Shown here piece by piece: positions 31,286-39,220 of a DNA stretch of 64,000 nucleotides. The position numbers and the translations under genes were made by a program. The notes under the pieces were generated by a model that searched no databases, was not told the origin of the DNA, and saw only the letters and a program-made list of their open reading frames with translations. Where the stretch lies: assembly GCA_947630795.1 (NCBI GenBank), contig CANRJC010000010.1, positions 24,768 to 88,767 of the forward strand. The letters run 5' to 3'. Origin of the DNA: an uncultured Phascolarctobacterium sp. (GTDB lineage: Bacteria > Bacillota > Negativicutes > Acidaminococcales > Acidaminococcaceae). Positions within the stretch are counted from its first letter, which is position 1; each line of letters opens with the position of its first letter.

Positions 31286-31755
31286 ATTTATGTACCTCCC
31301 TACAAAATTAAAAACGATAAGACCGCTGATTTTATTCTAACACAAAGGACCTGCCGTCGTCTACGGCAGGTCCTTTTGTATACATTATTTTTCGCCGCTC
31401 GTCAGCGACGCTAAAACTTCGGCGAAAAATTTTTGTGCACGTCTTCAAAAGCAGCGACCTTTTTTGCTGTAACTTTTTTATTTTTGTCTAAATGCTGCGG
31501 CCCGCTCTTTTTTTGAAAAGCCGAGGCCGTCACAGGTCTCGCATTTTTGAAAAATGAAAGTCGCAGAGGCTCTCGCGTTTAGAAAAAAACAAAAAGCCGC
31601 CGCCTCTCTCGCTTTCTCGAAAAATAATAATAGACGTAACAAGTCTCGCTTTTTCAAAAAAATAAAAACCGCAGAGGCTCTCACGTTTAGAAAAAGCGAA
31701 AAGCCTGTGCGGCTTAGATTTGCAAAAAAAGAGCGCCGCCATCGAAGCCTTCGCT
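31286..31755. other. Repeat-rich intergenic region, no gene supported
   Basis: 470 bp between the symporter and bofA. A 9- to 12-bp stem (AAAGGACCTGCCGT with ACGGCAGGTCCTTT, about 31347-31375) is a bidirectional terminator-like hairpin. The rest is non-coding-looking sequence with A- and T-runs, including a tandem repeat (see 31533-31706). Short open frames exist in all phases because the repeat lacks stops; none has a ribosome site. Confidence 0.7.
31533..31706. repeat. Imperfect tandem repeat of about 35 bp, five units
   Basis: Units start with TCTCGC or a variant followed by a T-run, an A-run and CGCAGAG: for example GTCTCGCATTTTTGAAAAAT, GCTCTCGCGTTTAGAAAAAA, TCTCTCGCTTTCTCGAAAAA, GTCTCGCTTTTTCAAAAAAA, GCTCTCACGTTTAGAAAAAG. 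Units 1-2 and 4-5 match as a longer about-105-bp duplication. Function unknown. Confidence 0.7.
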
Positions 31756-32076
31756 TTAAAAGCGGCTGTAAATTTCAAAAAGCAAGAGCGCCAGCACCCC
31801 CGGTATGCCGAAAAAACCGGCGATGAGCGCCCTCGTGAAAGTTATCTCCATGCCGAAGCCCACAAAGCCCCCGACGAAGTTCATCAGCCACAGCATGACA
31901 GCTCCCACGATGCCGTTGCAGAGCAGCTTGAAAGGCAGAGAAAAAAGCTTGAGGACTGCATAGAGAAGAACTACACCCAGCAAGAGACAGCCGACGCTCC
32001 CCAAACTGTCGAGGCCGGTACCTGCTGCGAGCTCGTCGGTAAAGGCGAGGGCATCGTGCAAAACTTTTTCCGCCAT
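31756..32076 (-). CDS. bofA: BofA-like pro-sigmaK processing inhibitor family protein
   Basis: A 106-residue membrane protein with the family pattern L-C-N-G-I-V-G-A-V-M-L-W-L-M-N and G-F-F-G-I-P-G-V-L-A-L-L-L. In Bacillus BofA holds the SpoIVFB protease inactive during sporulation; here it follows recR exactly as there. Whether the organism sporulates cannot be judged from this window. Confidence 0.88.
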   Translation of the reverse strand: MAEKVLHDALAFTDELAAGTGLDSLGSVGCLLLGVVLLYAVLKLFSLPFKLLCNGIVGAVMLWLMNFVGGFVGFGMEITFTRALIAGFFGIPGVLALLLFEIYSRF

Positions 32077-32086
32077 GACCGGTCTC

Positions 32087-32686
32087 CTACATTTCCCTTC
32101 TGTTCTCCAAGGCCTTAGCCAAAGTCACTTCATCCGCATATTCAAGATCGCCGCCCACAGGCAAGCCGTGAGCGATGCGGCTCACTTTCAAGCCCAGCGG
32201 TTTCAAAAGAGAAGCAAGATAAGCAGCGGTGGCCTCTCCTTCCACATCGCTGTTGGTGGCGATGATCACTTCGTCGATCTGCTCTGTTTGCAAACGCAGC
32301 AGCAATTCTTTGATCCGCAGCTTATCGGGCCCCACTCCGTCTAAAGGAGAGAGCGACCCGTGCAGTACGTGATACAGGCCGTTATAACCTTTGCTCCGCT
32401 CCATGGCCGCCACATCCTGAGGCTGCTCCACCACGCACAGGCAGCTGCTCTCCCGCCCCGGATTGGCACACAACGGGCAGATGTCGCCGTCGGTCAGATC
32501 GAAGCAACGCCGGCAATAGCGGATCTGTTCTTTGGCCGCCACCAGCGCCGCCGCCAAACTGCGCACCTGCTCCGTCGGCATATCCACGATGTGATAAGCA
32601 AGGCGCAGGGCAGTTTTAGAGCCCACGCCCGGCAAGCGGCGCAATTCTTCCCGTAAAGTGGCCAAAGGCCCCAGCAACCGCCCCAC
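32087..32686 (-). CDS. recR: Recombination mediator protein RecR
   Basis: A 199-residue RecR: helix-hairpin-helix L-P-G-V-G-S-K-T-A-L-R-L at 18-29, C4 zinc finger C-R-R-C ... C-P-L-C, Toprim C-V-V-E-Q-P-Q-D-V-A-A, and C-terminal R-I-A-H-G-L-P-V-G-G-D-L-E-Y-A-D. Acts with RecF/RecO to load RecA. GTG start with GGAAAAGTCA. Between ybaB and bofA. Confidence 0.96.
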   Translation of the reverse strand: MGRLLGPLATLREELRRLPGVGSKTALRLAYHIVDMPTEQVRSLAAALVAAKEQIRYCRRCFDLTDGDICPLCANPGRESSCLCVVEQPQDVAAMERSKGYNGLYHVLHGSLSPLDGVGPDKLRIKELLLRLQTEQIDEVIIATNSDVEGEATAAYLASLLKPLGLKVSRIAHGLPVGGDLEYADEVTLAKALENRREM

Positions 32687-32700
32687 TGACTTTTCCTTTC

Positions 32701-33024
32701 TTACATCCCCGGCAGTTTGATGCCGCCGGTGATCTTAGCCATCTCTTTTTCGCTGACCTCATCGATCTCGTGCAGCACCTGATTGACGGCGCTGAGCAAA
32801 AGATCTTCCAACAATTCCACATCCTCGGGGTCGACGGCCTGAGGACTGATCTTGATGCTCTTCATTTCTTTTTTGCCGCTCATGGTGACTGTAACGGCAC
32901 CGCCTCCTGCGGTGGCTTCGAAGATACGGGCCTGCAACGCCTCCTGCGCTTTCACCATCTCCGCCTGCATCTTTTGCATTTTCTTCACCATGGCCTGCAT
33001 ATTGCCCATGTTACCGGGAAACAT
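32701..33024 (-). CDS. YbaB/EbfC nucleoid-associated protein
   Basis: A 107-residue protein: M-V-K-K-M-Q-K-M-Q-A-E-M helix, then T-A-G-G-G-A-V-T-V-T-M-S-G-K-K, typical of the YbaB dimer that binds DNA. Conserved position between dnaX and recR. Confidence 0.95.
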   Translation of the reverse strand: MFPGNMGNMQAMVKKMQKMQAEMVKAQEALQARIFEATAGGGAVTVTMSGKKEMKSIKISPQAVDPEDVELLEDLLLSAVNQVLHEIDEVSEKEMAKITGGIKLPGM

Positions 33025-33072
33025 GATCTTTTCCTCCTTTGCTTATTTATTATTGATCATATAGCGAGCCGA

Positions 33073-34872
33073 TCAGCACATTTTTTCAACGCGCCCGCCC
33101 AAAGCGGCCAGCCCTTTGCGTAAAGTCTCGGGCAGTTCCTCCTCTTTGCTCGATAAGTCTGCCGCCGCTTGAGAAGGAGCGGCCTTCGGCTGAGAAACAA
33201 CGGGGCGTTTCTTCTCGGCTTTCACCGTCGCCGCCACGCACTCCAACTGCAGCGGCCGGCCCGAAAGCCTGAGCAGAGCATCGGTGATGTAGCGTCGAAA
33301 ATCGGGGCTCTGCATCGTCCCGATCAAAAAAGCGTTTTTGAAGCTCACCTGCAAAACTTCGCCGTCAAAAGCAATGACACTGCCGCCGGCAGCGCAGCTG
33401 GCCAGCATCTTTTTCCCTTCTGCTGCAGCCAAGTCCAACAGCTGCCGATAATAAGCTCGGCCGGCGGCAAGGCCGCCGTCTTCGCCTGTCTGCCGCAGCG
33501 AAGAGCTTTCTGCAAGCGGTCGCTCTTCTTCCTTCGGCAACGGACTTGAGCTTGCCTCAGGCTGTAAATTTTTGCTTGTTTCCGAAAGATTGTCGATAGA
33601 ATTCGCTGCTCTTTTCTGTTTTTGCTGCGGCAGTGTGGGGGCAGGGACCGCAGTTGCAGCCTCTGTCGCCGGGGGCTCTCTTTTTGTTCCGCAAGCCTCG
33701 GCCGTGCCTCTCGGCCCGCTTGCTTGCAAAGCCGCAAGTTTTTTCTCCAGTTCTTCCACGCGGGCGGTAAGTGCGGCCAGAGTGCTGCCGCTTTGCCGAC
33801 AGAGATCCATCAAACACAGCTCGGCGCTCATCCTTCGGCGCATGCTTTGCCGCAATTCCTGCAGACCGCTGTGCAAACGCTCCTGACTTGCCATCAAGCG
33901 AGCGGGAGTAAAGAGAGGGTCTAAGGCCGCCAAATGTTCTTTGCTGTCGACCAAATAGATCTCTTCGTAAGCGGGGGCGGTGCGATAGAGAAAGAGGGCC
34001 CGCAGGTAGGCGGCCACCTCCAGCAAGATCTGCTCCGGGGCTTTGCCCTGTTCCAACAAACGGCCCAACTGCCGCAGACAACCTTCCACATCGCTTTTGC
34101 CCACGCAGGTCACCAACTCTCTGGTCCCCTCGCGCCCCACCACTCCCAGCACAGCCCTGAGGTTTTCCACAGTGATCTCTCTGTTCACCACGCCGCACTG
34201 ATCCAAAAGGCTGATGGCGTCCCGCAGTCCCCCTTCGGCTTGGATGGCGATGAGCCGCAGCGCCTCTTTTTCGGCCGCAAAGCCAGAGGCCGCAGCGATC
34301 TTGGCCAAATGAGCGGCGATCTCGTCGGTGCTCACCCGCTGAAAATCGAAACGTTGACAGCGGGAGTGGATGGTGGGCAACACCTTTTGAGGATCGGTGG
34401 TGGCCAAAATGAAAACGACTCGTTCGGGAGGTTCTTCCAAAGATTTCAAAAGAGCATTGAAAGCCTCTGTGGTGAGCATGTGGACTTCATCTATGATATA
34501 TATTTTGTAACGGCTGTTCACGGGAGCGAAGGCCAGCTGCTCTCGCAGCTCTTTCATTTCGTCTATACCGCGAGCGGAAGCAGCATCGATCTCCAACACG
34601 TCCAGGGATGAACCGGCGGCGATCTGTCGGCAGCTGTCGCAAACGCCGCAAGGACTGGCGGTGGGCCCGTCCCCTGCTTGGCAGTTCAGCGCTTTAGCCA
34701 AGATGCGGGCGGTGCTGGTCTTGCCGGTGCCCCGCGGCCCGGCAAAAAGATAAGCGTGGGCGATGCGCCCCTGGGTCAGGGCTGCGGTCAAAGTTTTTAC
34801 GATCACCGGCTGCCCCACCAAAGATTCAAAATTCGCGGGCCGCCATTGCCTGTATAGAGCTTCGTAGGCCAT
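33073..34872 (-). CDS. dnaX: DNA polymerase III subunit gamma/tau
   Basis: A 599-residue clamp-loader ATPase: Walker A G-P-R-G-T-G-K-T-S-T at 45-54, zinc module C-G-V-C-D-S-C, I-I-D-E-V-H-M-L Walker B, T-T-D-P-Q-K-V-L sensor region, then a poorly conserved linker and a tau-like C-terminal domain from about 470. Loads the beta clamp and links polymerases at the fork. AGGGAGG ribosome site; -10 TATAAT at 34910-34905. I saw no clear frameshift signal for a separate gamma form. Confidence 0.96.
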   Translation of the reverse strand: MAYEALYRQWRPANFESLVGQPVIVKTLTAALTQGRIAHAYLFAGPRGTGKTSTARILAKALNCQAGDGPTASPCGVCDSCRQIAAGSSLDVLEIDAASARGIDEMKELREQLAFAPVNSRYKIYIIDEVHMLTTEAFNALLKSLEEPPERVVFILATTDPQKVLPTIHSRCQRFDFQRVSTDEIAAHLAKIAAASGFAAEKEALRLIAIQAEGGLRDAISLLDQCGVVNREITVENLRAVLGVVGREGTRELVTCVGKSDVEGCLRQLGRLLEQGKAPEQILLEVAAYLRALFLYRTAPAYEEIYLVDSKEHLAALDPLFTPARLMASQERLHSGLQELRQSMRRRMSAELCLMDLCRQSGSTLAALTARVEELEKKLAALQASGPRGTAEACGTKREPPATEAATAVPAPTLPQQKQKRAANSIDNLSETSKNLQPEASSSPLPKEEERPLAESSSLRQTGEDGGLAAGRAYYRQLLDLAAAEGKKMLASCAAGGSVIAFDGEVLQVSFKNAFLIGTMQSPDFRRYITDALLRLSGRPLQLECVAATVKAEKKRPVVSQPKAAPSQAAADLSSKEEELPETLRKGLAALGGRVEKMC

Positions 34873-34904
34873 AGGGCCCTCCCTTCCGCCTCTCGGCTAG
34901 TCCT

Positions 34905-34910
34905 ATTATA
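34905..34910 (-). promoter_or_regulatory. Predicted -10 of the dnaX promoter
   Basis: TATAAT on the minus strand, about 35 bp before the dnaX start; the -35 is poor, so the assignment is tentative. Confidence 0.45.
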
Positions 34911-34956
34911 GTATAATCGGCCTCACTTTACCATAAAAAATTGTTCCTTCATAAGA

Positions 34957-35067
34957 CCACAGACACCGAGCGACCCCGCGGCACATACAAGTATCCGCTT
35001 AAGGCTGCTTCCTTCCGGACCTGACCTGGTTCACAGGCTCGCATTGCGCAGGACTCGGCATCCGCAG
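34957..35067 (-). ncRNA. ffs: Small signal recognition particle RNA (4.5S-type)
   Basis: On the minus strand the conserved apical hairpin is present (CAGGTCAGGTCCGGAAGGAA followed by GCAGCC). The two ends pair over 14 bp with G-U pairs (35067-35054 with 34970-34957). A 111-nt RNA with the Ffh-binding GGAA loop. Upstream of dnaX, as in Bacillus. Confidence 0.95.
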
Positions 35068-35101
35068 TTTTACAAAGGAACAATTTCAAAACAATTTGCA
35101 A

Positions 35102-35135
35102 CTCCGGCTCTTCCCAAACAAGGAAACAGCCGGAG
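35102..35135 (-). terminator. Hairpin after tRNA-Ser
   Basis: CTCCGGCT (35102-35109) and AGCCGGAG (35128-35135) form a stem between tRNA-Ser and the SRP RNA; only a weak T-rich tail follows. Confidence 0.5.
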
Positions 35136-35147
35136 CTAAGAGCTAAA

Positions 35148-35237
35148 TGGCGGAGAGAGAGGGATTCGAACCCTCGGTACGGTATCCCGTACACACGCTT
35201 TCCAGGCGTGCACCTTCAACCACTCGGTCATCTCTCC
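35148..35237 (-). tRNA. tRNA-Ser (anticodon GGA)
   Basis: A 90-nt tRNA with long variable arm (class II). Acceptor GGAGAGA/TCTCTCC, anticodon loop CTGGAAA within CACGC/GCGTG, encoded CCA at 35150-35148. Adjacent to SRP RNA and dnaX as in Bacillus. Confidence 0.95.
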
Positions 35238-35361
35238 AAGGATTGCAGCAAAATTTTTTATGCTGTTGACAGCCGCCCAAACGTTTCGTTTCGTGACTGC
35301 AAGTGTAATTATACTTACAATCGGCCCTTTCGTCAATATTTTTATGAGAAAAGCGCAGAAT

Positions 35362-36207
35362 TTAATCGCCGTCGTCTTCTGCCGGCAACAAAAGCACAGC
35401 GCAGGCGGCGGTCTCCACCACGTTGTGGGAAGTAGAGCCGATGCCTTGATCGCTGCTCATACCCGCACCGGTCTTGCTCATCACTATCAGGTTCACATGC
35501 TCTTCTTTACAGAATTTGGCGATCTGTTTGGAAGCGACGCCTTTGGCCACCACATAATCGGCTTCGATGCCGAAGAGTTTCATTTCGTCCACCAATTCCT
35601 GCAAGAAGAGCCGGGCAGCGGCCTGTTGCTCTTTATATTCGTCTTTGCTGCGGCTGCGCTCTACCACATGCATGAAGTAAAGCTTGCCTACGTGCTCCCG
35701 CAGATCTTTGACGATGTTCAAACATTCCAGCGATTTGCGGGAAAAATCCGTCGGCAATAGTATCTTGGCCAAAAGATCGTCTTTGTCGTCGCCGTCGTCA
35801 TCGTTGATGAAGAGAGGCACTGTGCAGATCTCTGCCAGATCGCGAGAGGTGCTGCCTAAAAGAGCCCGCTGAAAAAAATTTTTTTCATGGGCTGCCACCA
35901 TCAAGAGATCGGCTTCTAATTGATCGGCGGCCATGTTGAGTATCTGATCCGGTTCGCTGCCCACCGGCGTGATGGTGCTCACTTTGCCGAAGCCGGCCTG
36001 CAGCAGTTCTTCCTGACACTGGGCCAGATGAGCGCTCACTTTTTGAAAGTCCGTACCGTGGGGGTCGGCGTCATCGTCGTCGCTCAGGACGTGCGCCAGC
36101 ACCACCTCCGTTTCTCGCTCGGGACACAGGCTGCATAAACATTTGGTAAGGTTGGCGGCCTGCTGGGACAGATCGGTGGCCAGCAGCACCTTGGAAAAGG
36201 TATTCAT
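35362..36207 (-). CDS. Tandem-domain universal stress protein
   Basis: A 281-residue protein with two UspA domains: the first begins K-V-L-L-A-T-D-L-S and the second I-L-L-P-T-D-F-S at about residue 150. Each has a G-S-x-S/x-G-S-T-S-type phosphate loop (L-L-G-S-T-S-R-D and G-I-G-S-T-S-H-N). Likely ATP-binding stress protein. It lies 115 bp downstream of three flavoprotein oxidases. Confidence 0.9.
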   Translation of the reverse strand: MNTFSKVLLATDLSQQAANLTKCLCSLCPERETEVVLAHVLSDDDDADPHGTDFQKVSAHLAQCQEELLQAGFGKVSTITPVGSEPDQILNMAADQLEADLLMVAAHEKNFFQRALLGSTSRDLAEICTVPLFINDDDGDDKDDLLAKILLPTDFSRKSLECLNIVKDLREHVGKLYFMHVVERSRSKDEYKEQQAAARLFLQELVDEMKLFGIEADYVVAKGVASKQIAKFCKEEHVNLIVMSKTGAGMSSDQGIGSTSHNVVETAACAVLLLPAEDDGD

Positions 36208-36322
36208 CGATTTGCTCCTTTTCGGTAGACCTGTTGCAAAAATTTTTCACATCAAGGGAACTTTCGCCGTAAGCAAAGATAAATCCTGCCGTGTTATCGC
36301 TATTTTCTCCGCCGCCGCCTCT

Positions 36323-37720
36323 CTACATGGTGAAGAGTTTGCCGGGGTTCAAGATCAAATTGGGGTCCAGGGCTCGCTTGATGCTGCGCATGATGGCCAG
36401 CTCCACCGGGTCGGTGTATTCGTCCATGTAAGCGGTCTTTTTGGCGCCGATGCCGTGCTCGCCGCTGAGGCGGCCGCCGATGCTGTAGACATAAGCGTAG
36501 GCGATCTTGTGAAAAGCAGCCAACTGTTGCTCCCACTGTTCATCGTCCAAGTCCATTTTCAAAATGTTGAAGTGCAAGTTGCCGTCCCCGGCGTGAGCCA
36601 GGCACATGCAGCGAAAGTCGAAGCCTTTGGCAACTTCCATGAGATGATCGAGGCAGTCGGCGATCTTGTCCACCGGCACTACCAGATCGTCGGAGGTAGA
36701 AACTTTGCTCAAAGCTTTGGAGCCCTCTAAGCAATTGCGGCGCACCCGCCAAACACGCTCGTCTGCTTCCAAGACATCGGTGGCTCCCGCTTCTTCGCAC
36801 AATTCGCTGAGTTTTTCGGTTTTCATGTCCAGTTCTTCTTCACTGTAAGTTTCTACGGTGACGATGACATAGCTACCGTCCTCGTAGTGAGGCAACCGGG
36901 TCTCGCTGTAATCGGAGGCGGCCCGCACGAAACCGTTGTCCATGAATTCCACCGATGTTGGATTTAGCCCCGCCTTGATCAAAAGAGGCACCAGGGCCAC
37001 CGCCTTGCTCACGTCGGTGAAAACGGCCAAAAGATCGAGACGATAGGGACAGAGGGGCAGCAATTTCAAAGTGGCGGCGGTGATGATGCCCAAGGTCCCC
37101 TCGCTGCCGATCACCAATTGATCGAGGCAGTAGCCGGTGCTGCACTTTTTCAAACGATAGCCCAACTCTGTGATCTCGCCGGTGGGAGTGACCACTTCGA
37201 CAGAATAAACTTGATTGCGGGTGACACCGTAGCGCACGGCTTTGTTGCCCCCGGCGTTTGTTGCCAGGTTGCCGCCGATGAGACAGCTCTCGGCGCTGCA
37301 GGGATCGCCGGCATAGAGGAGGCCCGCTTCATTGGCCGCTTTTTGAATGTCTATGGTGCGGCAGCCCGCTTCTACTCTCATATACATAGCAGAACTGTTA
37401 AGTTCTAAAATTTTGTTCATCCGTTCGATCAAGAGCACTATGCCACCATAGACGGGGATGGCGCCGCAAGAGACGGAGGTGCCTGCTCCTCTGGGTGTGA
37501 CGGGAACATTATAACGGTTGGCGATCTTCATCACCGCCGCCACCTCCGCCGCAGTCGCAGGGGCCACTACGACTTCGGGCCGATGATGATAGCGGGGATC
37601 GGGCTCTTCATCGGTTTTATAACGCTCTAATGTTTCGGGATCGTTTTTCACGTAGTCGGGGCCCACTGCCTTGCGCAGAGCAGCCAAAACTTCTTCGTTG
37701 ACAGGGTCGTACTTTTTCAT
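36323..37720 (-). CDS. GlcD-like FAD-binding oxidase, copy 3
   Basis: A 465-residue flavoprotein of the glycolate/D-lactate oxidase family: FAD-binding P-R-G-A-G-T-S-V-S and G-G-N-L-A-T-N-A-G-G-N-K-A-V-R-Y-G, then H-A-G-D-G-N-L-H and G-E-H-G-I-G-A-K-K. It oxidises a 2-hydroxyacid; substrate unknown. Overlaps copy 2 by 4 bp (ATGA). The G-G-G-T-S loop of the other copies is A-G-T-S here. Confidence 0.9.
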   Translation of the reverse strand: MKKYDPVNEEVLAALRKAVGPDYVKNDPETLERYKTDEEPDPRYHHRPEVVVAPATAAEVAAVMKIANRYNVPVTPRGAGTSVSCGAIPVYGGIVLLIERMNKILELNSSAMYMRVEAGCRTIDIQKAANEAGLLYAGDPCSAESCLIGGNLATNAGGNKAVRYGVTRNQVYSVEVVTPTGEITELGYRLKKCSTGYCLDQLVIGSEGTLGIITAATLKLLPLCPYRLDLLAVFTDVSKAVALVPLLIKAGLNPTSVEFMDNGFVRAASDYSETRLPHYEDGSYVIVTVETYSEEELDMKTEKLSELCEEAGATDVLEADERVWRVRRNCLEGSKALSKVSTSDDLVVPVDKIADCLDHLMEVAKGFDFRCMCLAHAGDGNLHFNILKMDLDDEQWEQQLAAFHKIAYAYVYSIGGRLSGEHGIGAKKTAYMDEYTDPVELAIMRSIKRALDPNLILNPGKLFTM

Positions 37721-39213
37721 TTTCTGCCGTCCTCTCCATGCTGCTGTGTTCGATCGTCGATCTTTTTATTTTCAGCCGAGCCTTCATCGGCTCCGCTTTT
37801 TCTTTCGTCCTCTAAAAGCAACACCTTGCCCGGGTTCAAGAGCCAATTGGGATCGAAAGCTCTTTTTAATTTACGCATGAGCTCTAATTCTCCCGGCGGC
37901 GTGAACTTTGCCAGCACCGCCGCCTTTTTGGAGCCGATGCCGTGCTCGCCCGCCAATCTTCCCCCGTGAGCATAAGCGTAAGTATAAACTTCTTCGGCAA
38001 AACGCCGCAAATTATCTTCCCACTCTTCTTCGCTCAAATTCATTTTGCAGAGGACGATGTGGATGTTGCCGTCGCCGATGTGGGCATTGATGCGCAGAGG
38101 GAAGGGGTATTTTCTCACTGTTTCGATGACGAAGCTCACCATGCCGCTCAATTCATCCACCGGCACTACCACATCGTCGGTGGTGCACACCTTGCTCACC
38201 AAGCGGACAGCTTCCAAGCAATTGCGGCGCATGGCCCAGATCCTCTCATCGGCTTCCAAGACGTCTACGGCCCCGGCTTTTTCGCACAGCTCGCTCAAGC
38301 GTTCGATCTTTCTGTCCAGCTCGTCTTCGTTGAAAGTTTCTAAAGTGATGATGACGTAGATGCCGTCTTCTCTGTGGGGCACGTCTTTGAAATTCAAAAA
38401 TTCCGCCGTGCTTCTCACGTTGGGATTGTCCATATATTCTAAAGAAGTGGGCGCAAGATCGGCCTTGTTGACAGCGGCCACCAAGCCGATAGCTGCCAGC
38501 GGTTCGGTGAAGACCGCCAGCACGTCGGCCTTAAAAGGAGGCAGCGGCAATAATTTGAGGATGACTTTGGTGATGATGCCCAAGGTCCCTTCGCTGCCGA
38601 TCACCACTTGCTCCAAGCAATAACCGGTGCTGCATTTTTTCAACGGGCCGCCCAAGGTGACGATCTCGCCGGTGGGCGTCACCATTTCCAAACCGTAGAC
38701 TTGATGGCGAGTGACGCCGTAGCGCACCGCTTTGTTGCCTCCCGCATTGGTGGCCAAGTTGCCGCCGATGAGGCAGCTGTCGGCGCTGCAGGGATCGCCG
38801 GCGTAGAGGAGGCCGGCTTCGCGTGCCGTATTTTGAATGTCTGACGTTTTCGCCCCGGCCTCGGCTATCAAATAGAGGCCTTCTTTGTTCAACTCCAAAA
38901 TTTTATCGAGCCGTTCCGTTAAGAGGACGATGCCTCCCTTTTGAGCGATGGCTCCGTCGTTGAGGCCGCTGCCCCCGCCTCTCACCGTGATGGGCACCAG
39001 ATATTTATTGCACAGCTTCACCACGGCGGCGATCTCTGCGGCCGAGCCCGGCCTCACCACCGCTTCGGGCACGGCAAAAAAGCGTTCGTCTGCTTCTTCG
39101 TCGGTCTTATAACGCTCCAAAGCGGCAGGAGAGGTGAAAACGTTTTCTTCTCCGATGGCGGCCCCGATCTCGGCCAAAAGAGCGGGGCTCACTTTTTTGT
39201 AATGCGGTCTCAC
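37717..39213 (-). CDS. GlcD-like FAD-binding oxidase, copy 2 (C-terminal tail)
   Basis: A 498-residue paralogue with the same motifs (R-G-G-G-S-G-L-N, G-G-N-L-A-T-N-A-G-G-N, H-I-G-D-G-N-I-H, G-E-H-G-I-G-S-K-K). It has about 30 extra hydrophilic residues at the C terminus (E-D-E-R-K-S-G-A onward). GTG start without a clear ribosome site, 7 bp after copy 1, so translation is probably coupled. Confidence 0.88.
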   Translation of the reverse strand: MRPHYKKVSPALLAEIGAAIGEENVFTSPAALERYKTDEEADERFFAVPEAVVRPGSAAEIAAVVKLCNKYLVPITVRGGGSGLNDGAIAQKGGIVLLTERLDKILELNKEGLYLIAEAGAKTSDIQNTAREAGLLYAGDPCSADSCLIGGNLATNAGGNKAVRYGVTRHQVYGLEMVTPTGEIVTLGGPLKKCSTGYCLEQVVIGSEGTLGIITKVILKLLPLPPFKADVLAVFTEPLAAIGLVAAVNKADLAPTSLEYMDNPNVRSTAEFLNFKDVPHREDGIYVIITLETFNEDELDRKIERLSELCEKAGAVDVLEADERIWAMRRNCLEAVRLVSKVCTTDDVVVPVDELSGMVSFVIETVRKYPFPLRINAHIGDGNIHIVLCKMNLSEEEWEDNLRRFAEEVYTYAYAHGGRLAGEHGIGSKKAAVLAKFTPPGELELMRKLKRAFDPNWLLNPGKVLLLEDERKSGADEGSAENKKIDDRTQQHGEDGRK

Positions 39214-39220
39214 TTTTTTC

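Noticed and set aside
31533..31706. CRISPR array
   Set aside because: Units are imperfect, about 35 bp, directly adjacent without unique spacers, and no cas gene is near.
31478..31826. Open frames of 60-95 codons on both strands in the repeat region
   Set aside because: They repeat F-S-K-R-E-S-L-type words in several phases because the DNA repeat lacks stops; no ribosome site, no recognisable protein.
33073..34872. Programmed frameshift in dnaX giving a gamma form
   Set aside because: No A6G-type slippery run with a following hairpin was found at a suitable place.
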